64,000 bases of DNA, from positions 1,183,501 through 1,247,500 of the forward strand of contig NZ_CP014167.1 of the NCBI RefSeq assembly GCF_001685395.1, given 5' to 3'. The notes beneath the pieces are model-generated. The model saw nothing but the letters and a program-made list of their open reading frames with translations, was not told the origin of the DNA and did not search any database. Made by a program: the position numbers and the translations under genes. The first letter of the stretch is position 1. Each line of letters starts with the position of its first letter. Source of the DNA: Paenibacillus yonginensis (GTDB lineage: Bacteria; Bacillota; Bacilli; Paenibacillales; Paenibacillaceae). Shown piece by piece: positions 35,492 through 44,598 of this stretch.

Positions 35492-35525
35492 GCATTCAGT
35501 TAAATGACAAGGGAGGGAACTATAC

Positions 35526-36442
35526 ATTTCAGGACTTAATCAACTGCTACGTAATGGATTTGTTCGAGCTGTTATCGCTTCCACGCTGTTTTCTCAAATG
35601 GGGTCAGCCTTCCGGTATGAAGCTGTTTAAAATTCATGTACGGGACGAGGATGCGCAAGCCTGTATGTCTTTGCTGCAATCCTTAACTTCTGCCTTTATG
35701 GTTCTTGGCCCAATTCTGGGAACTTTGGTGTATGAGCAATTCGGAATTGAAATTTCAATATTTGCGACTTGCATTTGCTTTCTTATATCCGCATTGGCCT
35801 TAGTCTTCATCCCATCCGATCAAAAGCAGCCAAAAAATCTAGAGTCCAAATCATCTTCCCTATTGCGAGAGATGGGGGATGGGGTTCGGTTTGTGCTCCT
35901 AAACAAGCTACTCTTAAAGCTCAGTATGTTTCATGTTGGTGGGGCTAGGGGTGGGGTTAATTTCGTCGCTGGCTGTCTTCCTAGTTACCGAGAAGTTGGA
36001 CTTGCCTGCCGAAGCTTTGAAATGGATAAGCCTACCGTATGGATTAGGCGCAATTATAGGAGGGATCGCAACTTTTGCCCTCGCAACCAAGATCACCCCG
36101 CGGCGCCTACTCCAGACGGGTCTACTTGTCAACGGTATGGGGATCATCCTAGCGGGACTGTCTACCAAGCTATGGATAACAATGACGGCCCAATTTATCA
36201 TTGCCCTCCTGCAACCGGCTATATTTGTCGGGAATAACGCCCTGGTCATGCAGCATACCGACCAGAACTTTATAGGTCGGGTGATGGGAATCCGCACTCC
36301 GCTTATGACTGGAGCAATGCTTCTTATGATGAGTGCTGCAGGTGTTTTGAAAAATACGCTTTCTCTTATCCTAGTGTACTTGTTAGCTGGACTCTGTTTT
36401 TTTGCAGGACTACTAATTACTGTTCCGAAAGGGTCCCGGTAG
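35526..36442 (+). pseudogene. Decayed MFS transporter gene
   Basis: Three lesions are visible. The expected start after AGGGAGG reads ATT (35526) where ATG would give MSGLNQLLRNGFVRA. After about 25 codons the frame jumps past most of the first half, directly joining helix 1 to a mid-protein segment (DEDAQACMSLLQSLTSAFM), so roughly 100 residues are missing. A further frameshift lies near 35935, since the C-terminal half (GLGVGLISSLAVFLVTEKL to 36442) continues in another frame. The remaining pieces are clear MFS helices. The likely former product is a drug exporter controlled by the divergent TipAS/MerR regulator. Confidence 0.8.
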
Positions 36443-36653
36443 TTTCCGTTTGAATCTTTTATAGAAGCTCTGCCGCATTTTAGCATTTTAGCCTGGCCAT
36501 CCATCATTAGAAAAAAACTCCTTTATTTAGGCCTTGTGATTTAGCAGCCATTCCTTTTGGGTAATACTGAGTTACCAGGAAAGCGATCTGAAAGTCATCG
36601 TGATCAACAATATAGGAATAAAATCAACAAGATAAAAAAAGGAGCGTGCGTCC

Positions 36654-37460
36654 ATGACAGGAACAAACCAGACAGTTCAACGCTTTAGCGGCAAAACAGC
36701 GATTGTGACTGGCGCGGGTTCGGGAATCGGGAAAGCAACAGCCATCCAGCTGGCAAGGGAAGGAGCGAAGGTGGCGCTTTTTGATCTGAACGATCAGCGG
36801 ATTGCGGAGACTGAAAATGAGATCAATCAAATTTTCCAGGGGGTATCCCGTGCGTTTGACGTGGACGTCTCCGATGAAGCCCGAGTGGCGAAAGCGATCA
36901 AGGAAGCTGCGGCTTATTTTGGCGGGGTGGACATTTTGTTTGCCAATGCGGGGATTAACGGGGCCTGGGGACCGATTGAGGATATGCGTCTAGAAGATTG
37001 GGAGCAAACGCTGCGGATCAACTTAAACGGCACCTTCCTTTCCGTCAAACATACAATTCCTTATATGAAAAAGAAAGGAGCCGGCAGCATTATCATTACC
37101 AGCTCCATCAACGGACTTGACCGTTTTGCCGGCTGGGGCGCCTCGGCTTACAGCACTACCAAAGCAGGACAGGTGGCTTTTGCCAAAATGGCGGCGCTGG
37201 AGCTGGCTAAATTCAAAATCCGCGTCAATGTCATCAGCCCGGGGGCAATCGCGACCAATGTCGACGAATCAACCAAAATCAGCGACGAGCTGAAAGAGAT
37301 CGTTATTCCGGTCGAATATCCAGAGGGCAGCCAGCCGCTTGCCGACGGTCCGGGCCAGCCGGAGGATGTTGCTGAACTGGTCTGCTTCCTTGCCTCGGAT
37401 GCCTCCAAACATATTACGGGGGCACGGGTGCGGATTGATGGGGCGGAAGCGTTGTTATAG
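36654..37460 (+). CDS. Short-chain dehydrogenase/reductase
   Basis: The 268-residue enzyme has the classical SDR motifs: TGAGSGIG for cofactor binding (residues about 19-26), NAG, a catalytic Ser in ITSSING, and YSTTK (Tyr/Lys). It acts on an alcohol or keto substrate with NAD(P). No substrate is suggested by the context. ATG 36654 follows AAAAGGAGCG. It is a single-gene unit with its own terminator. Confidence 0.88.
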   Translation: MTGTNQTVQRFSGKTAIVTGAGSGIGKATAIQLAREGAKVALFDLNDQRIAETENEINQIFQGVSRAFDVDVSDEARVAKAIKEAAAYFGGVDILFANAGINGAWGPIEDMRLEDWEQTLRINLNGTFLSVKHTIPYMKKKGAGSIIITSSINGLDRFAGWGASAYSTTKAGQVAFAKMAALELAKFKIRVNVISPGAIATNVDESTKISDELKEIVIPVEYPEGSQPLADGPGQPEDVAELVCFLASDASKHITGARVRIDGAEALL

Positions 37461-37498
37461 AACTGTGCTCTGCTGCGCAGCCATACACGGGTAATGAA

Positions 37499-37547
37499 TT
37501 TAAAAGCCGGGTAAGGGAATTTACATCATTCCTTTATCCGGCTTTTT
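37499..37547 (+). terminator. Intrinsic terminator after SDR gene
   Basis: AAAAGCCGG (37500-37508) pairs with CCGGCTTTT, with an inner AAGG/CCTT pairing and a run of seven T residues. Confidence 0.85.
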
Positions 37548-37570
37548 TTGAATGTTGTAGAAACACAGTG

Positions 37571-38539
37571 CTAGGGAGTATGGGCCAGCAGCTGCTGAAC
37601 CATCTGCGAGGTCAACGTAAAGGGCGATTTCGAGATTAGGTCCAGCGTAAATCCTGTAACCAGCTCTGAGGCCTGAACGGGCTCGGGCCGGTCGATCAGC
37701 CCGCTGATATAAGCCAGCCAGCCGATAACCCTCTCTGCGGGAAGGCCGGAACGGCGAAGCTGGACCAGGCTGAGATCGCCATGGCGTTTGGCGAGCCGCC
37801 GCCCGTCTTCCCCCATAAGCAAAGGCGCATGGGCAAACTGCGGCGGCGGCCAGCCAAAGGCCTCATAAAGAGCCAGCTGCCGGGGGGTTGAATCGAGAAG
37901 ATCGCTGCCGCGCAGCACATGGGTAATGCCCATCGCAGCGTCGTCTACGGTCACGGCGAGCTGGTAAGAATACATGCCGTCCGCTCTTTTTACGATAAAA
38001 TCTCCGCCGCTGGCCTCAGGAAAAAGCTGAACCCCGGCAATGCCGTCTTGGACCTCATATTGCTCGTCCTGGAGTGCAAACCGGATCGAAGGCCTTTTAT
38101 AAAGGGCCCGTTCCTCGCGTTCCTGGGGTGTCAGCTTTCGGCAGGTTCCCGGATAAACAGGGCCTTCCGAGGCCAGGCCATGAGGAGCCCCGGCAATTTG
38201 CAGCAGCTCGGCCCGGCTGCAGTAGCAGGGATACAGGCGCCCTTTATGCTCCAGCTCCTGCAGGGCCTGCTCATACCGGTCCAGCCGTTCGCTTTGCGTA
38301 TAAGGTCCGTAATTTCCTCCCTGACCGGGTCCTTCATCCCAATTCAGGCCAAGCCACTTCATATCGGCGATAATTTGCTCGACTAATTCGGGTTTGGAGC
38401 GCTGCAGGTCAATATCTTCTATCCGCAGCACAAATGCGCCGTTCGCAGCGCGGACCTGGAGCCAGGACAGCAGAGCGATTTTGGCATTGCCCAAATGCAT
38501 CGTTCCCGATGGCGTAGGGGCAAAACGTCCTCTTATCAT
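37571..38539 (-). CDS. gluQ: Glutamyl-Q tRNA(Asp) synthetase
   Basis: The 322-residue protein matches GluQRS: FAPTPSGTMHLGN with the HIGH-like motif near residue 16, zinc-site cysteines in YPCYCSR and YPGTCR, and the KMSKS-equivalent in LAKRHGD near residue 256. It lacks the anticodon-binding domain of GluRS, hence the short length. It charges glutamate onto the queuosine base in tRNA(Asp). ATG 38539 has an AAGTGAT-type site, somewhat weak. It converges with the SDR gene and is divergent from hrpB. Confidence 0.92.
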   Translation of the reverse strand: MIRGRFAPTPSGTMHLGNAKIALLSWLQVRAANGAFVLRIEDIDLQRSKPELVEQIIADMKWLGLNWDEGPGQGGNYGPYTQSERLDRYEQALQELEHKGRLYPCYCSRAELLQIAGAPHGLASEGPVYPGTCRKLTPQEREERALYKRPSIRFALQDEQYEVQDGIAGVQLFPEASGGDFIVKRADGMYSYQLAVTVDDAAMGITHVLRGSDLLDSTPRQLALYEAFGWPPPQFAHAPLLMGEDGRRLAKRHGDLSLVQLRRSGLPAERVIGWLAYISGLIDRPEPVQASELVTGFTLDLISKSPFTLTSQMVQQLLAHTP

Positions 38540-38781
38540 GGTGCGATCACTTCCTAATATAGCTTTACTCTAAAGTCGAATCATGGCTTTCAACCGGAGC
38601 TGCTGCCGCGGCTTCGCCGTCCCGGCTCCAGCTGTTCACGTCTTTCTATCATATCAAATCAAGGATCGCCCTGCATGGCTTGGTTTCCGGTTTTGACAGG
38701 TTCAGAGCCCCCGCTTATGATTAGGGATTAGGAAAGTGGATATGGAAACAGCAAGCACAGGAAGAAGAGGAGAAACAAGAA

Positions 38782-41310
38782 ATGAGATTACCGGTTGATG
38801 AATGTCTGCCCGAACTGGCCCTGGTGCTTGAGAAAGGCGAAAATGCCGTTCTGATCGCCGAACCTGGTGCGGGCAAAACAACGAGAACGCCGCTTGCCCT
38901 GTTAAAGGAATCCTGGCTGGACGGCCAGGGCATTCTGATGCTGGAGCCGCGGCGTCTGGCGGCGCGGTCCGCCGCCGCTTATATGGCCCGCGAGCTGGGA
39001 GAGCAGGTTGGCGAAACGGTTGGCTACCGCATCCGCATGGAGAGCCGGACCAGCCCTCAAACCCGCATTACGGTAGTTACCGAAGGGATTTTAACATTAA
39101 TGCTGCAAAATGATCCGGCTTTGATTGGCACCGGACTGATTATATTTGATGAATTTCATGAGCGGAATCTGCACTCCGATCTTGGGCTGGCGCTCGCCAG
39201 ACAAAGCCAGCAGCTGCTGCGCGAGGATCTGCGAATTTTGGTCATGTCGGCCACGCTGAAGGAAGGGCCGGTTTCGGCGTTGCTGGGCGGAGCCCCGGTC
39301 ATCCGCAGTCAGGGCCGGGTTTATCCGGTGGAGACCCGCTACCTGACAGAACGGAACGAAACCCCGCTTGAGGTTTTGGTGCAGCGCACCGTTCTCGGGG
39401 CTCTTCAGGAGCACACAGGGAATATGCTGGTCTTTCTGCCCGGCATCCGCGAAATTCGCAGGGCGGAGCAGAAGCTCGCGGCCGTTGATCTAGCTGGTGC
39501 CCAAGTGGTCCCGCTGTACGGAGCGATGACGCAGGAGCAGCAGCAGGAAGCGATTAAAGCTTTGCCGGACGGACAGCGAAAGATCGTGCTGGCTACGTCG
39601 ATTGCGGAGTCCAGCTTGACCGTGGAAGGCATCACGGTCGTCATCGACAGCGGCCTGCGGCGGACGGAGCTGTTCTCGCCCCGAACCGGGATGGGGCGGC
39701 TGACCACGGTGCGGGCGGCCCGGGATTCGGCCGACCAGCGCCGTGGACGCGCGGGCCGGACCGCGCCCGGCGTGTGTTACCGCCTGTGGACGGAAGAGGA
39801 CGACAGGCAGCTCAAGGAAGAGACGCCTCCGGAGATGCTGGAGGCGGATCTGGCACCGCTTGCGTTAGCGCTTGCGGTGTGGGGTTCGCCCCCGTCCGAG
39901 CTGGATTGGCTGACTCCGCCCCCGGCAGGAGGGTATGCCGGGGCGGTCCAGCTGCTCCAGGCGCTTGGCGCGCTGGACGAGGACGGGAGGCTCACCGGGG
40001 CCGGCCGGGAAATGGCCGGCCTCGGCCTGCATCCGCGCCTTGGCCGGATGCTGCTGGAAACCAGACGCCTCGGGTACGGGCGTCTGGCCTGCCTGCTCGC
40101 CGCGCTGCTCGAGGATTCCCGCCAGCTTCGCCTGGGCGGGAATGACGCCGACGTGCGGCGGGCCCTTGCCGCGCTGCTGGCTGCAGAGCGCGGCGCGGCA
40201 GGGCCAGGCGCGGGGCTGGACGCGCCTGGGGGAACCGCAGCGGCGGCGGAGCTGCAGCCGCTGCTGCGCCAAAGCCGGCGCTGGGCGAAGCAGCTGGGCG
40301 CCGGCCCAGGGCCGCTTCCGCAGGTTCCGGAAGCGGAAGCGGTCTGCGGACTCCTGCTGTCGTTCGCCTTCCCTGACCGGATCGGCCAGCTCCGTCCCGG
40401 CGGCCGTTATCTGCTGAGCGGCGGCCGCGGCGCCGCTCTGCCCGCCGCTTCGCCGCTGGCCGGCAGCCCATACCTTGTGGCCGCCGAAGTGGATGACGAA
40501 GGGACGGAAGGCCGCATCGTCTGGGCTGCCCCGCTGGAGGCGGATCACATGGAAACCTACTGGCGTCCACAGATGAAGGAATTCAAACGGGTCGTCTGGG
40601 GCGAGGCTACCGAATCGGTCAGAGCCTGGCGCACGGTGATGCTGGGTGCGGTTGTTTACCAGAAGACGCCCGATCCGAAGCCTTCCAGAGAGGATGTGCT
40701 GCAAGCGCTGCTGGGGACTATTGCCGGCGGCGGAATAGGCCTGTTGCCGTGGAACGCCAAATCTCGCCAGCTGCAGGCGCGCATTCAGTTTCTGGCTCGT
40801 TACGCCCCCTCCGGCGATTGGCCGGATGTCTCCGACGAGTCGCTGCAGCGTCAGGCCGCTGAATGGATCGGACCTTATGCCGCCGGCTTCAGGCGCAAAG
40901 CGGATCTGCAGAAGCTGAATCTGGTGCAGATGCTGGAAAGCCTATTGACTTGGGAGCAGAAGCGCCAGCTGGACCAGGAAGCTCCTGCCTGGATTCAGGT
41001 GCCGAGCGGCTCGAGGATCGCCGTGGTTTACGAAGGCCCGCAGGCTCCTTATATTTCGGTCAAGCTTCAGGAGATGTTTGGGCAGCTGGATACGCCGAGA
41101 CTGGCCTTTGGGCGGGTTCCCTTGACCCTCCATCTGCTGTCGCCGGCGGCTCGTCCGGTTCAGGTCACCTCGGATCTGCGCAGCTTCTGGGAGCATACCT
41201 ATTTCGAGGTCAAAAAAGACCTGAAAGGCCGTTACCCCAAACATTATTGGCCGGACGACCCGTTTGCGGCGGAAGCCACCCGAAGAGTTCGGCCAGGCGG
41301 CGGCAAATAA
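38782..41310 (+). CDS. hrpB: ATP-dependent helicase HrpB
   Basis: The 842-residue DEAH/RHA-family helicase has Walker A AEPGAGKTT (near residue 28), the DEFH box in IIFDEFHERNLHSD, motif III SATLKE and motif VI RRGRAGRTAPG. The C-terminal HrpB-specific domain ends in HTYFEVKKDLKGRYPKHYWPDDP, the family hallmark. Its cellular role is poorly known, with RNA remodelling assumed. A very GC-rich stretch (about 39900-40450) encodes an Ala/Gly/Leu-rich region. ATG 38782 has a GAGGAG site. It is the only gene of its unit. Confidence 0.95.
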   Translation: MRLPVDECLPELALVLEKGENAVLIAEPGAGKTTRTPLALLKESWLDGQGILMLEPRRLAARSAAAYMARELGEQVGETVGYRIRMESRTSPQTRITVVTEGILTLMLQNDPALIGTGLIIFDEFHERNLHSDLGLALARQSQQLLREDLRILVMSATLKEGPVSALLGGAPVIRSQGRVYPVETRYLTERNETPLEVLVQRTVLGALQEHTGNMLVFLPGIREIRRAEQKLAAVDLAGAQVVPLYGAMTQEQQQEAIKALPDGQRKIVLATSIAESSLTVEGITVVIDSGLRRTELFSPRTGMGRLTTVRAARDSADQRRGRAGRTAPGVCYRLWTEEDDRQLKEETPPEMLEADLAPLALALAVWGSPPSELDWLTPPPAGGYAGAVQLLQALGALDEDGRLTGAGREMAGLGLHPRLGRMLLETRRLGYGRLACLLAALLEDSRQLRLGGNDADVRRALAALLAAERGAAGPGAGLDAPGGTAAAAELQPLLRQSRRWAKQLGAGPGPLPQVPEAEAVCGLLLSFAFPDRIGQLRPGGRYLLSGGRGAALPAASPLAGSPYLVAAEVDDEGTEGRIVWAAPLEADHMETYWRPQMKEFKRVVWGEATESVRAWRTVMLGAVVYQKTPDPKPSREDVLQALLGTIAGGGIGLLPWNAKSRQLQARIQFLARYAPSGDWPDVSDESLQRQAAEWIGPYAAGFRRKADLQKLNLVQMLESLLTWEQKRQLDQEAPAWIQVPSGSRIAVVYEGPQAPYISVKLQEMFGQLDTPRLAFGRVPLTLHLLSPAARPVQVTSDLRSFWEHTYFEVKKDLKGRYPKHYWPDDPFAAEATRRVRPGGGK

Positions 41311-41331
41311 CCTCGTTTAGGCCAATAAAAC

Positions 41332-41356
41332 GTTTAATCTTGTTCCTCCGGGGTAA
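41332..41356 (+). promoter_or_regulatory. SigB-like promoter of the stress-protein gene
   Basis: GTTTAA (41332-41337), a 13-base spacer and GGGTAA (41351-41356) match the general-stress sigma-B consensus. Many Paenibacillus lack a canonical SigB, so the sigma factor involved is uncertain. Confidence 0.5.
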
Positions 41357-41380
41357 AAGTAGGATGTACGACCTACTTTT
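41355..41380 (+). other. 5' leader hairpin abutting the ribosome site
   Basis: Perfect 9-bp arms AAAAGTAGG (41355-41363) and CCTACTTTT (41372-41380) begin at the expected transcription start and end just before GGGAGG. It may stabilise the mRNA or act as an operator. Confidence 0.5.
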
Positions 41381-41395
41381 AGGGAGGCGATTCAT

Positions 41396-41977
41396 ATGGC
41401 TAAAAAAATCGTAGGTGTGTTTGAAACGGAAAGAGAAGCTACTGCTGCCATTTCGGCACTGCAGCAGGAAGGATATAACGCGGAAGGCATTTCCGTCATA
41501 ACCCGGGACCGCCGGGACAGCGAAGCGATTGCCGAAGATACGGGTACCAAAGCCCCCGAAGGCGTAACCGCGGGAGCGGCGACCGGCGGTGTTCTGGGCG
41601 GAGTAACCGGTCTGCTGGCGGGTTTGGGTCTGCTTGCTATTCCGGGAATCGGCCCGATTCTGGCGGCAGGCCCTATAGCGGCGACCTTAACCGGAGCGGT
41701 AGTCGGCGCAGGTGCAGGCGGTTTGGTAGGCGGTCTTGTTGGGCTGGGCATTCCGGAGGAGGAAGCCCGGGAATACGAGAACTATATCAATGAAGGGAAG
41801 ATACTTGTTCTGGTTGATGAAGACGAAGCAGAACGCCAGACCCGGGTTTATGATGCCTTCAGAGACAACCGGGCCATCAATGCCCACAGGTTTGATAACG
41901 TCGATCCGCGTCAAATCGGGGCCAATGCCCAAGCTGGCGTTAACGATTACAGAACCGACGGCTATACACATAAATAA
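41396..41977 (+). CDS. General stress protein, YflT-like with glycine zipper
   Basis: The 193-residue protein has an N-terminal YflT/GsiB-type domain (KKIVGVFETEREATAAISALQQ), a central Gly/Ala-rich double helix (about 60-115; AGAATGGVLGGVTGLLAGLG) of glycine-zipper type and an acidic tail. Relatives are stress-induced in Bacilli; the molecular function is unknown, possibly membrane-associated. The upstream SigB-like promoter supports stress control. ATG 41396 has GGGAGG. A strong terminator follows. Confidence 0.78.
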   Translation: MAKKIVGVFETEREATAAISALQQEGYNAEGISVITRDRRDSEAIAEDTGTKAPEGVTAGAATGGVLGGVTGLLAGLGLLAIPGIGPILAAGPIAATLTGAVVGAGAGGLVGGLVGLGIPEEEAREYENYINEGKILVLVDEDEAERQTRVYDAFRDNRAINAHRFDNVDPRQIGANAQAGVNDYRTDGYTHK

Positions 41978-41997
41978 CGGGTTTGTCCGATCCAGTC

Positions 41998-42042
41998 AAA
42001 AGGCTGCCCTCCGCGTTTTTCTGCTGCGGAGGGCAGCCTTTT
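41998..42042. terminator. Bidirectional intrinsic terminator
   Basis: A perfect 17-bp stem (41998-42014 with 42026-42042) has A and T runs at its ends. It serves the stress gene and the convergent YhgE/Pip gene. Confidence 0.92.
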
Positions 42043-42090
42043 GCGGTCTGGAATGCCTTTATAACTAACGCTTTTCACGCTCTAATGCTC

Positions 42091-44274
42091 TTAATGAATC
42101 AATTTGCTTCTTTTCGCTTTTTTGACGAAATTCGAAGAAACGGAGTTAATGATCTCCTTTAACCCGATCCCTATCGCAAGAGCGCTGGCTGCGAACAATA
42201 GCAGCATCAAAGCGGAGGAGCCGACGATATCCCACAGGATGCCGCCGACCGCTTCCCGCATCATCCGGATCGCATAAGTGAAAGGCAGGAAGGGATAAAC
42301 CGCCTGAAAGAAAGGCGGGGTGACCTGAATCGGGAAAGTTCCGCCCGACCCGGCAAGCTGAAGCACCAGCAGGACAATCGCCATCGCTTTGCCGACGTTG
42401 CCGAAGACGGAGACCAGCGTATAGATCATCAGCATAAACACGCTGCTGAGCAGGATGCCAAAGACGACAAACCAGACCGGTTCTGCTGCATAAGTGCCCA
42501 GCAGGAGCAGATCGCCGGCCGTCACAAACAGGGACTGCAGCACAGCAAGCGTCCAAAAGGTAAGGAACCGTCCGAAATAAACCTCGTAGCTCCGGTAAGT
42601 GAGCCCGGGTTCATGCACTTCGACAGTCAGCAATGAAACCAGCAGCAGTCCGCCGACCCAAAGGGAAAGCGTGGAGAAGAAAGGCGACATCGCCGACCCG
42701 TAATTTGGAATAGGAAACAGCTGATGTTCGGATAACGTGACAGGCTGGGCAAAAAACTCGCTTTCCTTCTGGAAATTCAGCTTCAGCAGATCGATCAGGC
42801 TTTGCAGGTCGCCTTCCGTCTCAAGGGAGCGCAGCCGGTCCGCCAGCTCATGGACCTTCTGCTCGGCTTCCGGAAGCTGCCGGCTCAGCATGGACAACTC
42901 CTTGCTGCCGAGACGAATGCCCTGTGCGGCATCGGTCAGGATATGGCTGACTTCAGGCAGGGTGGACTTGGCGTCCTTGAGCAGGTCTCCGGCTTCTTTA
43001 GCAGAAGCCCGGGCGTTGTCTACGGCCCCGAGCAAAGCAGGCTGAATCTCGCCCTCAAAGCGGTCCAGCAGATCCTTTGCGGCTGCTGCCGTTTCACGGG
43101 ATAGCGCTGCAAAGGAATCCAGCTCTTCCGGAGAAAGGGCGTTTCCGGCTTTGGCGGCTTCAAGCAGCGAACGATTTAGCTGTTCCAGCCGGGTCAATTT
43201 TCCGATCATTTGGTCGACCTTGTCCGCAGTCCGCCCTAAGGTAGAGGAAGCTGCCGAGGATTGGCCGCGGCTTGACAGGCTCCAGCTTTTTAGCTGGGTC
43301 AGCAGCTCGGACAAACTTTCCGAGGCCTGACGGACGGCGGCTAAGGCGGTTTGGTTTTGCTCCAGCCGGGAGACGGCTTCGGTAACGGCACCTGATTCAT
43401 TAGCTTCCTTCAGCATTTCCGCCAGGGCAGCAGCATTCGTAGCCGTCTGCTCCACCTGCGACAAAACGGATTTGGCCGCCGGTCCGGAGGATGCGATGAC
43501 GTTTTGGCTGTTGTCCAGAAACGCGGACAAGGCCGAAGTGACCTTAAGTCCTTGATCGGCCAGGTGTTTGGCCTGAGGCAGCGCCTGCTGGACGCGGGTG
43601 ACGATGCCTCCCGCTTCGTTTAAATCGGAAGACGCCGTTTTGGCCGCCTGGTTGATTTCCGGGAAACGGCTTTCCAGCTTGAGAACCAGCGAAGTAAGCT
43701 TATGAATGAACGGCAGCTGCTCCTGAAGCTCGGCGCCAAGCTGGTTAAACACCTTAAAGATCGCGCCGTTAGCCGTTTGTACGAAATTTCGGCTGACCTC
43801 CTCCACAATTGAACTGGCGCCTTGGGAGGTGATTTTAGGCGCTACGGCGTTTATTTTCTCGTTCACCGTATATTGGATTTCCGCTTTCTGCGGGTTCTCC
43901 GTTAATACCGAAGCGATCCGCTGGGAGAAATCGGACGGAATTTCGATCGAGGCGTAGAATTCGCCCCGTTTAACGCCGCTGAGCGCGGCTTCCGGCGTGG
44001 TGAACACCCAGCCGATGCTGTGATTCTCTTTCAGGGAGCTGATAATTTCGTTTCCCGCGTTAATCGATTTTCCCTGAACGGTTGCCCCTTTATCCACGCT
44101 GGCAACGGCCACGCTGAGCCCTTTGGTTTGACCGTAAGGGTCCCAAGAGGCCAGGATATTAAACCAGGCGTAAAGGGACGGCAGAAGCACAAGCCCTCCG
44201 ATAACCAGAGCGGCTGCCCAATTGCCGGTGATTCTGCGAATGTCCCGGGCATATAGGGAAAATATTTTATTCAT
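42091..44274 (-). CDS. YhgE/Pip-family membrane protein
   Basis: The 727-residue protein has one N-terminal helix (about 20-40), a large external region (about 45-520) with long coiled-coil stretches, and five C-terminal helices (from about residue 540; FFSTLSLWVGGLLLV). The start MNKIFSLYARDIRRITGNWAA is typical of YhgE/Pip (phage infection protein) family members, which are relatives of the type VII factor EsaA/YueB and of phage receptors. It is separated from the type VII locus by 8 kb and several unrelated genes, so a link is only possible. ATG 44274 has an AGGTCC-type site. Confidence 0.85.
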   Translation of the reverse strand: MNKIFSLYARDIRRITGNWAAALVIGGLVLLPSLYAWFNILASWDPYGQTKGLSVAVASVDKGATVQGKSINAGNEIISSLKENHSIGWVFTTPEAALSGVKRGEFYASIEIPSDFSQRIASVLTENPQKAEIQYTVNEKINAVAPKITSQGASSIVEEVSRNFVQTANGAIFKVFNQLGAELQEQLPFIHKLTSLVLKLESRFPEINQAAKTASSDLNEAGGIVTRVQQALPQAKHLADQGLKVTSALSAFLDNSQNVIASSGPAAKSVLSQVEQTATNAAALAEMLKEANESGAVTEAVSRLEQNQTALAAVRQASESLSELLTQLKSWSLSSRGQSSAASSTLGRTADKVDQMIGKLTRLEQLNRSLLEAAKAGNALSPEELDSFAALSRETAAAAKDLLDRFEGEIQPALLGAVDNARASAKEAGDLLKDAKSTLPEVSHILTDAAQGIRLGSKELSMLSRQLPEAEQKVHELADRLRSLETEGDLQSLIDLLKLNFQKESEFFAQPVTLSEHQLFPIPNYGSAMSPFFSTLSLWVGGLLLVSLLTVEVHEPGLTYRSYEVYFGRFLTFWTLAVLQSLFVTAGDLLLLGTYAAEPVWFVVFGILLSSVFMLMIYTLVSVFGNVGKAMAIVLLVLQLAGSGGTFPIQVTPPFFQAVYPFLPFTYAIRMMREAVGGILWDIVGSSALMLLLFAASALAIGIGLKEIINSVSSNFVKKAKRSKLIH

Positions 44275-44390
44275 AAGGACCTCCGGCTATTTTTTCCTTA
44301 TTGTTTGTGAGCGCGGCGAATTGTATGCCTGATAGTACCGGGAGAAAACAGCGAAAAAGGAAAGAAGGTCGGGAGGCCCGATTTTTTGTA

Positions 44391-44419
44391 TTGACGAATA
44401 CAAATGCCTGTTTTATGAT
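44391..44419 (+). promoter_or_regulatory. SigA promoter of the glcT-PTS operon
   Basis: TTGACG (44391-44396), a 17-base spacer and TATGAT (44414-44419) put the transcription start about 20-25 bases before the RNA antiterminator element. Confidence 0.75.
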
Positions 44420-44446
44420 GGACACAACAAAAGCAAATCTTTCTGA

Positions 44447-44482
44447 CGGCGTGTTACCATGACGTATAAATGGGCATGAGCC
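44447..44482 (+). promoter_or_regulatory. GlcT-type ribonucleic antiterminator (RAT)
   Basis: GTGTTACCAT (44451-44460) and ATGGGCATGAGCC (44470-44482) form the conserved two-sided stem of ptsG-type RAT elements. Its 3' end overlaps the left arm of the terminator (44478), so GlcT binding blocks termination. Confidence 0.8.
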
Positions 44483-44535
44483 AAGGAAAACTTCCCTTTA
44501 ATTCCAAAGGCGTAAGTTTATCCTTGGCTCTTTTT
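44478..44535 (+). terminator. Regulated terminator downstream of the RAT
   Basis: Arms GAGCCAAGGA (44478-44487) and TCCTTGGCTC (44521-44530) extend inward through AAACTT/AAGTTT and are followed by TTTTT. It is mutually exclusive with the RAT. Confidence 0.88.
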
Positions 44536-44598
44536 GTTTTGCTGTAGGGAAGGATAGAAGAAGATCCGGGGTTTTTACCTTAAAAGGGGGCGGTGGCG

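Noticed and set aside
39865..40704. 279-codon minus-strand ORF and other long frames inside hrpB
   Set aside because: These are GC-rich antisense frames of a clearly real helicase gene, without start sites or motifs.
42091..44274. YhgE/Pip protein as the missing EsaA of the type VII locus
   Set aside because: The family is related to EsaA, but the gene is 8 kb away on the other strand, with unrelated genes between; it is also common in genomes without type VII secretion.
44369..44387. TCGGG-agg-CCCGA hairpin with T-run before the glcT promoter
   Set aside because: The stem has only five pairs and there is no plus-strand gene upstream to terminate; kept out of the features.
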